The notes beneath the pieces were generated by a model. The model made no database searches, was not told the origin of the DNA, and saw only the letters and a program-made list of their open reading frames with translations. DNA of 64,000 nt from the NCBI GenBank assembly GCA_041690675.1, contig JAWLGU010000006.1:1-64000 (forward strand). The letters run 5' to 3'. The position numbers and the translations under genes were made by a program. Origin of the DNA: UBA7803 sp041690675 (lineage in GTDB: Bacteria; Pseudomonadota; Gammaproteobacteria; Pseudomonadales; Azotimanducaceae). This document shows positions 8,658 to 17,522 of the stretch, one piece after another; the first letter of the stretch is position 1, and each line of letters opens with the position of its first letter.

Positions 8658-9989
8658 CTAGCCGCCGAGATTGCTTCCCAGCCGGTCGAGCTGATCGCTG
8701 GAGGCGTTCAACAGCTCCACCACCGTCTTCAGGCTTTCGTGGCCGAGCCCCAACTCCTCGAGCTCCGCGCTCTCCGGCAGATCCGGGGGATGGTCGGCGA
8801 GCCCTTGCGACCCCAGCAGCTTGCGGGTGAGCCGCAGCAGCCGCACGTAGGTCCGGTTGGCGCCCTGGTACGTCGGCAGGTACTGGAAGCGGATGGCGTC
8901 GGTCACCGCTTCCGGCAGCGACCAGCACTCGAGCAGCGCCGCGCACAGCACCTCCCGGGGCAGTTGCAGCACGTGCTGATCCACATGGGTGTGCGGCAGG
9001 TGACGGTTGGCTTCCTGAAGCGCGCAGATCGTCTGGTACTGGTGCGGAAAGACGTGCCCCACCACCAGGGTGCCGAAATTGGCGAGAAGCCCGGCCAGGT
9101 AGCACAGGCCGCTGGCCGGCCGATCGCTCCGCGGCATCTGCCGGGCCAGCGCCTCCATGGCCGCCGCGGTGCAGACCGCCTCCAGCCAGAAGGTCGGCAG
9201 CCCCCGGACCTGGACCTCGGGCAGCCTGAGGGTCTGACCCAGCGCCATGCCGAGCGCCATGCTCATCACCGTGTCGAAGCCGAGGATCCGCATGATGGCG
9301 TCGTTGATGGTGGCCGCCGGCGGGTTCGGGTTATAGAAGCCGGAGTTGGCCCAGCCCATGATGCGGGCGGCGATGCTGGGGTCGGTCTCGACGATCTGCA
9401 CCAGATCGTCGAGGTCGAAATGGGGGTCCGACTGCAGCGCCACGATACGCCGGGCGGTTTCCGGCAGCGGTGGGATGTGCAGCGTCTGGTCGATGCGCTC
9501 CTGCATGCGCTGGGCGGTGAAACGCGACAGCGTGGTGCCGATGGCGTCCAGGTCGCCGGCCCGGTCCGGGGCGGTGGGGTCAGCGCTCACCGGGACGCAG
9601 AAGCGAGCGGCGGCGCCCCCTTCGGCCGCCAGTTCGCTGCCTCGTGCCCTAAGGAAACTGCCGGGTTCGGTGGTAGCAAGCGCCAACTCACGTTGGTGGA
9701 TCAGGCTCTCCTCCACCATCACCGGCAAACCGTACCACCCGGGCACCGCCGAGGCCGGCTCTTCCACCCGATAGTCACGGGCCCGCAGCTCCCGGCCTGT
9801 GGCGGTCTGCAGCGCGTTCACGTCCAGCAGCGCCCGGTGCGGCGCGATCACCTGCACCTCGCCCTGCCGGTCCCCCATGATGACCGCCCGCACCCGGCTT
9901 TCCGCGGGCGGGTTGGGGAACGGCCGACGGGAGTGGCGCTGGTCTTCCGGGGCGGACGCCGAGGCGGACGCCGGATCGAATACTGCCAT
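8658..9989 (-). CDS. YbaK-like domain fused to an HDOD domain (signal-transduction protein)
   Basis: 443-residue soluble protein. Residues 1-30 are Pro/Ala/Ser-rich linker. Residues about 31-125 resemble the YbaK/ProX aminoacyl-tRNA deacylase fold: VIAPHRALLDVNALQ, then ASAVPGWYGLPVMVEESL, which parallels the family's PGxxPP and DxxL segments. From about 165 to 365 an HDOD domain follows (IPPLPETARRIVALQSD, ETDPSIAARIMGWANS, AIMRILGFDTVMSMALGMALG). HDOD lacks HD-type metal catalysis and is thought to be a regulatory scaffold. The function of the fusion is unknown. It has its own upstream gap with a TATACT box, separate from recG, and converges on the symporter. Confidence 0.8.
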   Translation of the reverse strand: MAVFDPASASASAPEDQRHSRRPFPNPPAESRVRAVIMGDRQGEVQVIAPHRALLDVNALQTATGRELRARDYRVEEPASAVPGWYGLPVMVEESLIHQRELALATTEPGSFLRARGSELAAEGGAAARFCVPVSADPTAPDRAGDLDAIGTTLSRFTAQRMQERIDQTLHIPPLPETARRIVALQSDPHFDLDDLVQIVETDPSIAARIMGWANSGFYNPNPPAATINDAIMRILGFDTVMSMALGMALGQTLRLPEVQVRGLPTFWLEAVCTAAAMEALARQMPRSDRPASGLCYLAGLLANFGTLVVGHVFPHQYQTICALQEANRHLPHTHVDQHVLQLPREVLCAALLECWSLPEAVTDAIRFQYLPTYQGANRTYVRLLRLTRKLLGSQGLADHPPDLPESAELEELGLGHESLKTVVELLNASSDQLDRLGSNLGG

Positions 9990-10018
9990 GGTGACTCAGT
10001 GGTTGGGGACCTGCATTC

Positions 10019-10024
10019 AGTATA
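10019..10024 (-). promoter_or_regulatory. candidate -10 box of the HDOD gene
   Basis: On the minus strand the sequence reads TATACT about 30 bp before the ATG at 9989, in the 74 bp gap after recG. No good -35 hexamer is visible, so this is a weak call based on the -10 match and position. Confidence 0.4.
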
Positions 10025-10063
10025 AGTACCGCCTGCGTCGCGCATGGCCCCTGTGGCGCCCGG

Positions 10064-12112
10064 CTATACGGAAATGTGACCCGTGTCCGTCGGCGCCCAG
10101 GCCCGCAGCAGCGCTTGGGCTTCCTCCGGGTCCTCAGCCAGCAGCCGGTCGCCCCGCGCCACCGCCTCGCCGATGAGGCGGGCGTGACGCGAGAGGTCGG
10201 CGATGCGGAAGCTCTGTTCCCCGGTCTGGCGGGTACCCAGCAACTCCCCGGGGCCCCGCAGCTCGAGATCCTGCTCGGCGATGTGGAACCCGTCCTGGCT
10301 GCGGCGTATCACGGCGAGCCGCGCGCGGGCCGTCTCCCCCAGGGGCGTCTTGTAAAGCAGGATGCAGTGTGAGCGCTTACTCCCGCGGCCGACCCTGCCG
10401 CGCAGTTGATGGAGCTGGGCGAGCCCCATGCGTTCCGGATTTTCGATGACCATGAGGGTGGCGTTCGGCACGTCCACCCCGACTTCGATCACCGTGGTGG
10501 CCACCAGCAGCCGAATCTCCCCCGCCGTGAACGCCGCCATCACCCGAGCCTTCTCTGCGCTGCCGAGCCGGCCGTGGAGCAGGCCCACCGTATGCGACCG
10601 CAACGCGTGGGTGAGCTCCGCCGCCGTGGGCTCGGCCGCGGCCAGGTCCAGGTGATCGGAGGCCTCGATGAGCGGGCAGACCCAGTAGGCCTGGCCGCCA
10701 CCGGCCAGCACCTGGCGCACGCTTTCCACCACCTGCCACCGGCGTGAATCGGCCACCACCCGGGTCTCGATGGGCGCCCGGCCGCGGGGCAGCTCGTCGA
10801 TCACCGATACCGCCATGTCCGCGTACAGGGCCATGGTGAGAGTGCGTGGAATGGGGGTGGCCGTCATCACTAGCTGGTGCGGCATAACCCCCTTGTTGCG
10901 CAGGGCCATGCGCTGATGCACGCCGAATCGGTGCTGCTCGTCGATGATGGTCAGGGCCAGATCGGCGAACTCCACGCCCCCCTGAAACAGGGCGTGGGTG
11001 CCTACGGCCACCTGAGCCTGGCCGCTGGCGATGCGCTCCTCCACCTGGCGCCGCTCCACTGCGGTCTGGCTGCCCGTGAGCAGCCCCACCGAAATGCCGA
11101 GGGGCTCCAGCCACGCCGAGAAGTTGAGATAGTGCTGCTCCGCCAGGATCTCCGTGGGGGCCATGAGCGCCGTCTGGGCGCCATGCTCGGCGGCGCGGAT
11201 GGCGGCGAACGCGGCCACCACGGTCTTTCCGGAGCCCACGTCCCCCTGCACCAAACGCAGCATGGGGACCGAGCCTGCCAGGTCTTCCAGCACCTCCCGC
11301 ACCACGCGGCGCTGAGCACCGGTGAGCTCGAAGCCCAGCCGTTCCAGCAGCCGGCGCCCGAGCTGGTATGCCCGGGGCAGAGGCCGGGTGGTCTGGCGGG
11401 CGCGGTCGCGCTGCCGGTGACGCATGATCAGGTAGTAGGCGGTGAGCTCGTCCGCGGCGAGCCGCTCCTGGACCGCGGCGATGTCGTCGGCGGTCGCGTC
11501 CGCCGGCGGCTGATGAAGGTAGAGGAACAGCGGATACGGCGAGCCGGGCCCATCCGGCCAGGGCAGGCTCTGAAGCTGGGCGGTGAGCGCGCGCAGCCGG
11601 TTCTGGCCGAGGCCGCGGGTGGTGGGGTAGACCGGAGTGAGGCCGCCTTCCAGGGGCGGCGGCGGCCCGTCGAAGGCCCGATACTCGGGGTGCGTCATTT
11701 CCAGGCCCTTGGGTCCCAGCCGCACGTCGCCGAACGCGCGCACCCGAATGCCGGGCCGGATGGCCGCCTGCTGCCGCGCGGAGAAATGGAAGAACCGCAG
11801 GCCGATGAAGCCGCTGCCGTCGGTGAGGGTCACCAGCCAGCTTCGTCGACGTCCGAAGCTCACCCGGGAGTCCACCACCTCCCCCTGCACCAGGCACGCC
11901 TGGTCCGCCCGCACCTGGTTCAGGGGCACGATGCGGCTGCGATCCTGGTAGCGCAACGGCAGATGCGCGAGCAGATCGCCGAGCCGGAATATGCCGAGAC
12001 GCGCGAGCTTGTCGCGCAGACCGGGGCCGACGCCTTTCAGGGTCTCGACCCCGCGATCCCGCAGGGCGCTGTCGCGATCGGCCTCGCCCGCGGCGTCGGC
12101 CGCCGAGGTCAC
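10064..12112 (-). CDS. recG: ATP-dependent DNA helicase RecG
   Basis: Double-strand DNA translocase that remodels stalled forks and branched recombination intermediates. 682 residues against 693 in E. coli. The N-terminal wedge/OB domain (VRADQACLVQGEVV and following) is present. Helicase motifs follow: GDVGSGKTVVA, motif II DEQH, TATPIPRTL, and motif VI LRGRVGRG. The C-terminus LRAWAPTDTGHISV is slightly unusual but complete. The start is GTG at 12112, overlapping the TGA of ridA as GTGA, so translation is likely coupled. It is the last gene of the yicC-gmk-rpoZ-spoT-ridA-recG run, a common gammaproteobacterial order. Confidence 0.97.
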   Translation of the reverse strand: MTSAADAAGEADRDSALRDRGVETLKGVGPGLRDKLARLGIFRLGDLLAHLPLRYQDRSRIVPLNQVRADQACLVQGEVVDSRVSFGRRRSWLVTLTDGSGFIGLRFFHFSARQQAAIRPGIRVRAFGDVRLGPKGLEMTHPEYRAFDGPPPPLEGGLTPVYPTTRGLGQNRLRALTAQLQSLPWPDGPGSPYPLFLYLHQPPADATADDIAAVQERLAADELTAYYLIMRHRQRDRARQTTRPLPRAYQLGRRLLERLGFELTGAQRRVVREVLEDLAGSVPMLRLVQGDVGSGKTVVAAFAAIRAAEHGAQTALMAPTEILAEQHYLNFSAWLEPLGISVGLLTGSQTAVERRQVEERIASGQAQVAVGTHALFQGGVEFADLALTIIDEQHRFGVHQRMALRNKGVMPHQLVMTATPIPRTLTMALYADMAVSVIDELPRGRAPIETRVVADSRRWQVVESVRQVLAGGGQAYWVCPLIEASDHLDLAAAEPTAAELTHALRSHTVGLLHGRLGSAEKARVMAAFTAGEIRLLVATTVIEVGVDVPNATLMVIENPERMGLAQLHQLRGRVGRGSKRSHCILLYKTPLGETARARLAVIRRSQDGFHIAEQDLELRGPGELLGTRQTGEQSFRIADLSRHARLIGEAVARGDRLLAEDPEEAQALLRAWAPTDTGHISV

Positions 12113-12507
12113 CGTGCCGGGGCAGCCATCACGGCTTCCACCTCCACGGCGGCGCCACGCGGCAGGGCCGCGACCCCCAGCGCCGCGCGGGCGGGATAGG
12201 GCTCGGTGAAGCGTTCCGCCATGACTCGATTGACGGTCTGGAAATTATCCAGATCGGTGAGATACACGGTGAGTTTCACCAGGTCGGCCAGGGTGCCACC
12301 GGCGGCCTCCGTCACTGCCGCGAGGTTATCGAACACCTGACGGGTCTGGGCCTCCACGTCCCCGGGGACGAGCTCCATGGTCTCCGGGTCCAGGGCGATC
12401 TGGCCCGAGAGGAACACCAGGTCCCCCACCCGCACGGCCTGGGAATAGGGGCCGATGGCGGCGGGGGCCCGGGGGTCGTGGATGGGTTGAAAGCGGCGCT
12501 CGGTCAT
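12109..12507 (-). CDS. ridA: RidA family reactive enamine/imine deaminase
   Basis: 132-residue member of the YjgF/YER057c/UK114 family, which hydrolyses 2-aminoacrylate and similar enamines released by PLP enzymes. It shows the family segments APAAIGPYSQAV, LVFLSGQIALDP, the central TRQVFDNLAAVTEAAG and the conserved Arg in PARAALGVAALPRGA. It sits between spoT and recG, its standard place in many gammaproteobacteria; an older name there is an endoribonuclease L-PSP homologue. The ATG at 12507 is 21 bp after the spoT stop. Confidence 0.95.
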   Translation of the reverse strand: MTERRFQPIHDPRAPAAIGPYSQAVRVGDLVFLSGQIALDPETMELVPGDVEAQTRQVFDNLAAVTEAAGGTLADLVKLTVYLTDLDNFQTVNRVMAERFTEPYPARAALGVAALPRGAAVEVEAVMAAPAR

Positions 12508-12528
12508 GGTGGACCCGATCCTCCAGGG

Positions 12529-14865
12529 TTACGAGTTGATCCGGCTGATGCTGATGATATCGCCCGTGGCGCGCAAGCGGCGCATCACCCGTGCCAGGTG
12601 ATTGCGGTTGCGCACCGAGATGTCGAGACTGATGCTGGTCACCTCGGCGTTGCGCTCCTCGACGTTGATGGCTTCCACACCTGCATCCGCCTCGGAGACG
12701 GCGGCGGCGATGGTGGCGATGATGCCTTTCTTGCGGTGCACGTCCACCCGCAGGAAGGTGAGGAACTCCGCCTTGGTGGCGGCCGCCCAATGGGCGGGGA
12801 TGATGTCCCGCCCCCCGCGTTTGCGGCGGATCTCGACCATGTTGGGGCAGGTTTCCACGTGCACCACGAAGCCCCGTCCCGGGGTGATGTGGCCGACGAT
12901 CGGGTCGCCGGGGATGGGGCCGCAGCAGCGACCGTAGTTGATGACCAGCCCTTCACCGCCGCGGATCGCCACGGGGCCGCCGCTTTCCACGGTGATGCCC
13001 GGAGTGTTGGGGTCACCCGCCGCGAGCAGCTGCTGAGCCACGACGTACGCCATGAGCTCGCCGTTGCCGATGGCGGCCAGCAGCTCGTCGAGCTTGCGAA
13101 CCCCGAACTCCTTGAAGACCCGGCGCAAACGCCGGAAGTCCAGGTCGTTGATGCTCTTGTCCGCGCTGGCCAGGGAGCGGTTCAGCAAGCGCCGACCGAA
13201 GGCGATGGAGTCGGCCGCCTGCTGCACCTTGAGCGCTTGCCGGATACCCGTGCGCGCCTTGCTGGAAACCACGAAGGTGAGCCAGTCCGGGTTCGGACGC
13301 GCCTCGGGCGCGGTGATGATCTCCACGCTCTGCCCGCTCTGGAGCTGCTGGGACAGGGGAGCGAGGTTCCGGTCGATGCGGCAGGCCACGCAGTGGTTGC
13401 CGATGTCCGTGTGCACCGCGTAGGCGAAATCCACGGCGCAGGCGCCCCGAGGCAACTCCATGATATGCCCCTTGGGAGTGAACACGTAGACCTCGTCCGG
13501 GAACAGGTCGATCTTCAGGCTCTCGATGAACTCCAGGGGATTGCCCGCCTTCTGCTGGAGGTCGAGGAGATCGCGCACCCACTGGCGGGCACGCTGCTGG
13601 CTGCTCTGGAAGTCGCTCTCCGCCGATTTGTACAGCCAGTGCCCGGCGATGCCGTTCTCCGCCACCGCCTCCATGTGCTCGGTGCGGATCTGCACCTCGA
13701 TGGGCACGCCGTGCATGCCGAACAGGGTGGTGTGCAGCGACTGGTAGCCGTTGACCTTGGGAATGGCGATGTAGTCCTTGAAGCGGCCCGCCACAGGCTT
13801 GTAGAGGTTGTGCACCACCCCCAGGGCCCGGTAGCAGTCGTCCACCTGCTCCACCACCACGCGGAAGCCGAACACGTCCATGATCTCGGCGAACGACTTG
13901 TGCTGGGTCTTCATCTTCCGGTAGATGGAGTACAGATGCTTCTCCCGGCCGTGCACCTGGGCCTCGATGCCCTCCTGAGCCAGAGCGCCGTCGATGGACT
14001 TCCTGAGCTCCTCCATCAGCTCCTTGCGGTTGCCGCGGGCCGCCTTCACCGCGCGCGCGATGCGGTCGGCGCGCAGCGGGTACAGGGCCCGGAAGCCCAG
14101 CTCCTCGAACTCCACCTTGATGTGATGAATGCCCAGCCGGTTGGCGATGGGCGCGTAGAAGTCCAGCGTCTCCCGGGCGATGCGCTTGCGCTGCTCGTTG
14201 GACATGACGCCGATGGTGCGCATGTTGTGCAGCCGGTCCGCCAGCTTCACCACGATGACCCGGATGTCCTTGGCCATGGCCAGAGCCATCTTCTGGAAGT
14301 TCTCGGCCTGGGCCTCGGCGCGGGTGCGGAAGATGGTGGACAGCTTCGACACCCCGTCGACGATCTGCGCAACGGATTCGCCGTAGCGCTCCACCACGTG
14401 GGCCTTGGCCACGTCGGTGTCCTCGATGACGTCGTGAAGCAGCGCCGCGATCACCGTCTCGTGATCCATGCGCATGTCCGCGAGAATGTTGGCGACCGCC
14501 AAGGGGTGGCTGATGTAGGGATGACCGGTGCGCCGCCACTGACCCTCGTGAGCCGCCGCGGCGTAGTCGTAGGCATCCCGCACCAGGGCGATCTGGGCGG
14601 GCTCGAGGTAGCCGGCGAGCTTGTAGCAGAGATCGTCGATGGAGACGGGATTGGCGACGGAGGGGTGCTTGGCCTGCTCGGCCAGCTGGGCGACGAAGTA
14701 GGACTCGTCCTGACCCGACCGACCGTTCGATTTGCGGCGTTTCGGGCGCGCCTGCCCCTGCTGGGACGTGGCGCTCTTGGCGGAAGGCGGCGTTCGGCCC
14801 GCGACCGGTGCGCGACCGGATTTGCCCGGCCGGGCGGTGTGCTTAGACGTCGCGGGCTTCGTCAT
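12529..14865 (-). CDS. spoT: bifunctional (p)ppGpp synthetase/hydrolase SpoT
   Basis: Controls the alarmone (p)ppGpp. The 778-residue protein has an N-terminal HD hydrolase domain with HPLAVANIL, LLHDVIEDT and ADRLHNMRT, so hydrolase activity should be intact. A synthetase domain follows (DVFGFRVVV, GRFKDYIAIPKVNGYQSLHTT, EVQIRTEHMEAVAE), then TGS (VFTPKGHIMELPRGA) and a C-terminal ACT domain (VDVHRKKGIIATIAAAV). Residues 1-55 form an Arg/Lys/Ser-rich extension absent from E. coli SpoT (702 residues). Its ATG overlaps the last 23 bp of rpoZ; an internal start nearer residue 56 is possible. It forms the classic rpoZ-spoT pair. Confidence 0.95.
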   Translation of the reverse strand: MTKPATSKHTARPGKSGRAPVAGRTPPSAKSATSQQGQARPKRRKSNGRSGQDESYFVAQLAEQAKHPSVANPVSIDDLCYKLAGYLEPAQIALVRDAYDYAAAAHEGQWRRTGHPYISHPLAVANILADMRMDHETVIAALLHDVIEDTDVAKAHVVERYGESVAQIVDGVSKLSTIFRTRAEAQAENFQKMALAMAKDIRVIVVKLADRLHNMRTIGVMSNEQRKRIARETLDFYAPIANRLGIHHIKVEFEELGFRALYPLRADRIARAVKAARGNRKELMEELRKSIDGALAQEGIEAQVHGREKHLYSIYRKMKTQHKSFAEIMDVFGFRVVVEQVDDCYRALGVVHNLYKPVAGRFKDYIAIPKVNGYQSLHTTLFGMHGVPIEVQIRTEHMEAVAENGIAGHWLYKSAESDFQSSQQRARQWVRDLLDLQQKAGNPLEFIESLKIDLFPDEVYVFTPKGHIMELPRGACAVDFAYAVHTDIGNHCVACRIDRNLAPLSQQLQSGQSVEIITAPEARPNPDWLTFVVSSKARTGIRQALKVQQAADSIAFGRRLLNRSLASADKSINDLDFRRLRRVFKEFGVRKLDELLAAIGNGELMAYVVAQQLLAAGDPNTPGITVESGGPVAIRGGEGLVINYGRCCGPIPGDPIVGHITPGRGFVVHVETCPNMVEIRRKRGGRDIIPAHWAAATKAEFLTFLRVDVHRKKGIIATIAAAVSEADAGVEAINVEERNAEVTSISLDISVRNRNHLARVMRRLRATGDIISISRINS

Positions 14866-15115
14866 CTCCTATGCCGAAAGTCACTTCCAACCGTTCATCC
14901 TCGGTGGAGGCATCCTGCTCGTCAAGCATTTCCTCGCTGATCAGCCCGGCGGCGATCTCGCGCAGCGCGATGACAGTCGGCTTGTCGTTTTCCTCGGGCA
15001 CCAGGGGCTCCACCCCGAAACGGCGCATCTGGCGCGCCCGACGGGTCGCCAGCATCACGAGCTCGAAGCGGTTGTCCACGTGATCGAGGCAGTCTTCCAC
15101 GGTGATGCGTGCCAT
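14843..15115 (-). CDS. rpoZ: DNA-directed RNA polymerase subunit omega
   Basis: Assembly subunit of RNA polymerase and part of the ppGpp binding site in proteobacteria. 90 residues beginning MARITVEDCLDHVDNRFELV, the family's invariant opening, then ATRRARQMRRFG and KPTVIALREIAAGLI. The ATG at 15115 was chosen for this standard N-terminus; upstream extension would run through the gap after gmk. Placement between gmk and spoT links it to guanine nucleotide and stringent control. Its 3' end overlaps spoT by 23 bp. Confidence 0.97.
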   Translation of the reverse strand: MARITVEDCLDHVDNRFELVMLATRRARQMRRFGVEPLVPEENDKPTVIALREIAAGLISEEMLDEQDASTEDERLEVTFGIGDDEARDV

Positions 15116-15191
15116 GAAGGTGTCCTGTGGGTGATTCTGGGGAGCGCGCGAGTCTAGCGGCAGGGCGAGGCGGTTGCAAGGCGCCGCCAGC

Positions 15192-15830
15192 CTACCCGTC
15201 TTCCAGCAGATTCCACAGTAGTGGCGCCAGCCGTGTCTGCTGACGGTGCAGCCGCAGCCGCTCGGCACGGACGATGCACTCCAGCTCGTCCAGGGCCACC
15301 GCGAAGTCGTCGTTCACCAGCAGGTAGTCGTAGTCGCAGTAGTGCGACATCTCCCAGCGGGCTTTGTCCAGGCGCTGGCGGATGACGGCTGCGTCGTCCT
15401 CGCCGCGGCCGTCCAGGCGCCGCTGCAGGGCATCGGTGGAGGGTGGCAGGATGAAGATGCTCACCGCTTCCGGGTAGCGCCGCCGCACCTGGGCGGCGCC
15501 CTGGAAGTCGATCTCCAGGATCACGTCGCGGCCGCGGGCGCGTTCGGCGTCCACCGCGCTGGCGGAGGTGCCGTAGTGATTGCCGAACACTTCGGCGTGC
15601 TCGAGGAAATCCCCGGCGTCCGCCATGGCCTGGAATCGCTCCGCGGTCACGAAATGGTAGTTCACCCCGTCCCGCTCCCGGGGCCGGCGCGGCCGGGTGG
15701 TGTGGGACACGGACACCACGAGCCGTGGATCGCGCTCCAGGAGCGCGGAGACCAGGCTGGTCTTGCCGGCCCCGGACGGGGCCGAGACGATGAGCAGCAT
15801 GCCGCGGTCGGTGTCCTCGGCGGTGCTCAT
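15192..15830 (-). CDS. gmk: guanylate kinase
   Basis: Phosphorylates GMP to GDP with ATP; essential in guanine nucleotide supply. 212 residues with the P-loop VSAPSGAGKTSLV near residue 14, the GMP-binding SVSHTTRPRRPRERDGVNYHF segment and DVILEIDFQGAAQVR. Its ATG overlaps the TGA of yicC as ATGA, so the pair is translationally coupled. The order yicC-gmk-rpoZ-spoT is widely conserved. Confidence 0.97.
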   Translation of the reverse strand: MSTAEDTDRGMLLIVSAPSGAGKTSLVSALLERDPRLVVSVSHTTRPRRPRERDGVNYHFVTAERFQAMADAGDFLEHAEVFGNHYGTSASAVDAERARGRDVILEIDFQGAAQVRRRYPEAVSIFILPPSTDALQRRLDGRGEDDAAVIRQRLDKARWEMSHYCDYDYLLVNDDFAVALDELECIVRAERLRLHRQQTRLAPLLWNLLEDG

Positions 15831-16693
15831 TCCAGGTTCTGCACCTGTTCGCGAATCTGCTCGATCAGCACTTTGAGCTCCACGGCGCGTTGCGACGTCT
15901 GCGCGAGCACCGACTTGGCGCCCAGGGTGTTGGCCTCGCGATTGAGCTCCTGGGTGAGGAAATCCAGGCGACGGCCGTGGGGCCCCGGGCCGCGCAGGCA
16001 GGTGCGAACCTCCTCCACGTGGATGTCGAGCCGGTCCAGCTCTTCCGCCACGTCCGCCCGCTGAGCCAGCAGCGCCACCTCCTGGTCGAGGCGTTCCGGC
16101 GCCACCCCGGTGCGCAGCTCCTCGAGGCGCGCCTGCAGCCGTTGCTGAATCTGCTGCGGCACGGCCGCGGCGATCCGCTTCACCTCCTCCACCAGCCGCT
16201 CGATGTCGTCGAGGCGGGTGATGATGGTGTCGCGAAGCTGCTGGCCCTCGCGCTGGCGGTGAGCGATGAGCTGGGCGAGGGCTTCCTCGAACAGGTCCCG
16301 GACCGGCTCCGTCAGCGTTTCCGGATCCAGTTGCCCCTGATTGCTCAGCATGCCCGGCCAGCGCAGCAGGTCCAGCGCGTTGGGCGGCGCCATCTCGGGG
16401 GCATCCCGGCGCATCTGCTCGAGGATGGCGAGCACCTGCAGCAGCAGGGGGCGGTTGAGCTCCAGGGCGCTGGACTCGCCGCTGGCGTCCACCTTGAGGG
16501 TGCAGTCCACCTTGCCGCGCTTGAGATGCGCCCTCAGCAGCTCGCGCAGCCCGTGCTCCAGGCCACGAAGCGGCTCGGGCAGGCGGATGTGCGGTTCGAG
16601 AAAGCGGTGGTTGACGCTCTTCAGCTCCCAGGCGAGCACCAGGCCGTCCACTTCCTGCTGGGCGCGGGCGAAGGCGGTCATGCTGTGAACCAT
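15827..16693 (-). CDS. yicC: YicC family endoribonuclease-like protein
   Basis: 288-residue member of the YicC/YloC family; E. coli YicC is reported to be an RNA endonuclease. The N-terminus MVHSMTAFARAQQEV is the family's invariant opening, which fixes the start at 16693 (ATG 12 bp later is the alternative). LKSVNHRFLEPHIRLP and the C-terminal GRRLDFLTQELNREANTLGAKS are hallmark segments. A longer open frame upstream runs into the divergent rph promoter and is not coding. It heads the minus-strand run that includes gmk, rpoZ and spoT. Confidence 0.93.
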   Translation of the reverse strand: MVHSMTAFARAQQEVDGLVLAWELKSVNHRFLEPHIRLPEPLRGLEHGLRELLRAHLKRGKVDCTLKVDASGESSALELNRPLLLQVLAILEQMRRDAPEMAPPNALDLLRWPGMLSNQGQLDPETLTEPVRDLFEEALAQLIAHRQREGQQLRDTIITRLDDIERLVEEVKRIAAAVPQQIQQRLQARLEELRTGVAPERLDQEVALLAQRADVAEELDRLDIHVEEVRTCLRGPGPHGRRLDFLTQELNREANTLGAKSVLAQTSQRAVELKVLIEQIREQVQNLE

Positions 16694-16773
16694 GGGTGCG
16701 ACGCGTGCTGGTGTGTGGCGGCGAATTCTACCCCCTTCCGCGGGCTCAAGTCCCCGGACCGGGCGTCTGCCCC

Positions 16774-16779
16774 TATAAT
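16774..16779 (+). promoter_or_regulatory. consensus -10 box of the rph-pyrE promoter
   Basis: A perfect TATAAT lies 29 bp before the ATG of rph in the 115 bp divergent gap with yicC. No good -35 match is seen at 16-18 bp. An AGAGAGAGC ribosome site follows at about 16795. Transcription would start near 16786. Confidence 0.6.
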
Positions 16780-16808
16780 GGCGCCTCCCCCTTAAGAGAG
16801 AGCAGCCC

Positions 16809-17522
16809 ATGGCAGTGCAACGTCCCAGTGGACGCGCGCCGGAGGAGATGCGACAGGTTCATTTCACCCGGGGCTTCACCAAGCACGCGGCGGGCTCCGT
16901 GCTGGTCCAGTTCGGAGACACCAAGGTCATCTGTACCGCGAGCGTGGACGACTCCGTGCCGCCGTTCCTGCGCGGCCGCGGCGTGGGCTGGATCACCGCC
17001 GAGTACGGCATGCTCCCGGGCGCGACCCATACGCGTACCGATCGGGAGGCGGCTCGGGGCAAGCAGGGCGGCAGAACGGTGGAGATCCAGCGTCTCATCG
17101 GCCGCTCCCTCCGGGCGGCCGTGGACATGAAAGCGCTCGGCGAGCGCACCGTCCGCATCGACTGCGACGTCATCCAGGCCGACGGCGGCACCCGCACGGC
17201 GTCGATCACCGGCGGTTGTGTGGCCCTGGCGGACGCCCTGCGACGGATCGGCGTTCAGGAGGCGTTCAGGGAGCTCGTGGCATCCGTATCGGTGGGTATC
17301 TGGAAAGGTGAGCCGGTGCTGGATCTGGATTACGCGGAAGACTCCTCGGCCGAGACGGACATGAACGTGGTGCGCGTGGAGTCCGGCGGCTTCATCGAGA
17401 TCCAGGGCACCGCCGAGGCCGCACCCTTCGACGACGCCGATCTCGCCGGCATGCTGGCTCTGGCGCGGCACGGCACCGACGAGCTGATCTGCGCCCAGCG
17501 GGCCGCCCTGGAGCAGTCGTGA
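16809..17522 (+). CDS. rph: ribonuclease PH
   Basis: Phosphorolytic 3'-5' exoribonuclease that trims tRNA 3' ends. 237 residues with the family opening RPSGRAPEEMRQVHFTRGF, the phosphate-site GMLPGATHTR, and EIQRLIGRSLRAAVD. The full length indicates an active enzyme, unlike the truncated form in E. coli K-12. The final TGA overlaps the GTG start of pyrE, and yicC lies divergently upstream, as in many gammaproteobacteria. Confidence 0.97.
   Translation: MAVQRPSGRAPEEMRQVHFTRGFTKHAAGSVLVQFGDTKVICTASVDDSVPPFLRGRGVGWITAEYGMLPGATHTRTDREAARGKQGGRTVEIQRLIGRSLRAAVDMKALGERTVRIDCDVIQADGGTRTASITGGCVALADALRRIGVQEAFRELVASVSVGIWKGEPVLDLDYAEDSSAETDMNVVRVESGGFIEIQGTAEAAPFDDADLAGMLALARHGTDELICAQRAALEQS

Noticed and set aside
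12478..14940. An 820-codon plus-strand frame opposite spoT
   Set aside because: SpoT domains are complete on the minus strand. The plus-strand product is biased in His, Val and Asp without motifs.
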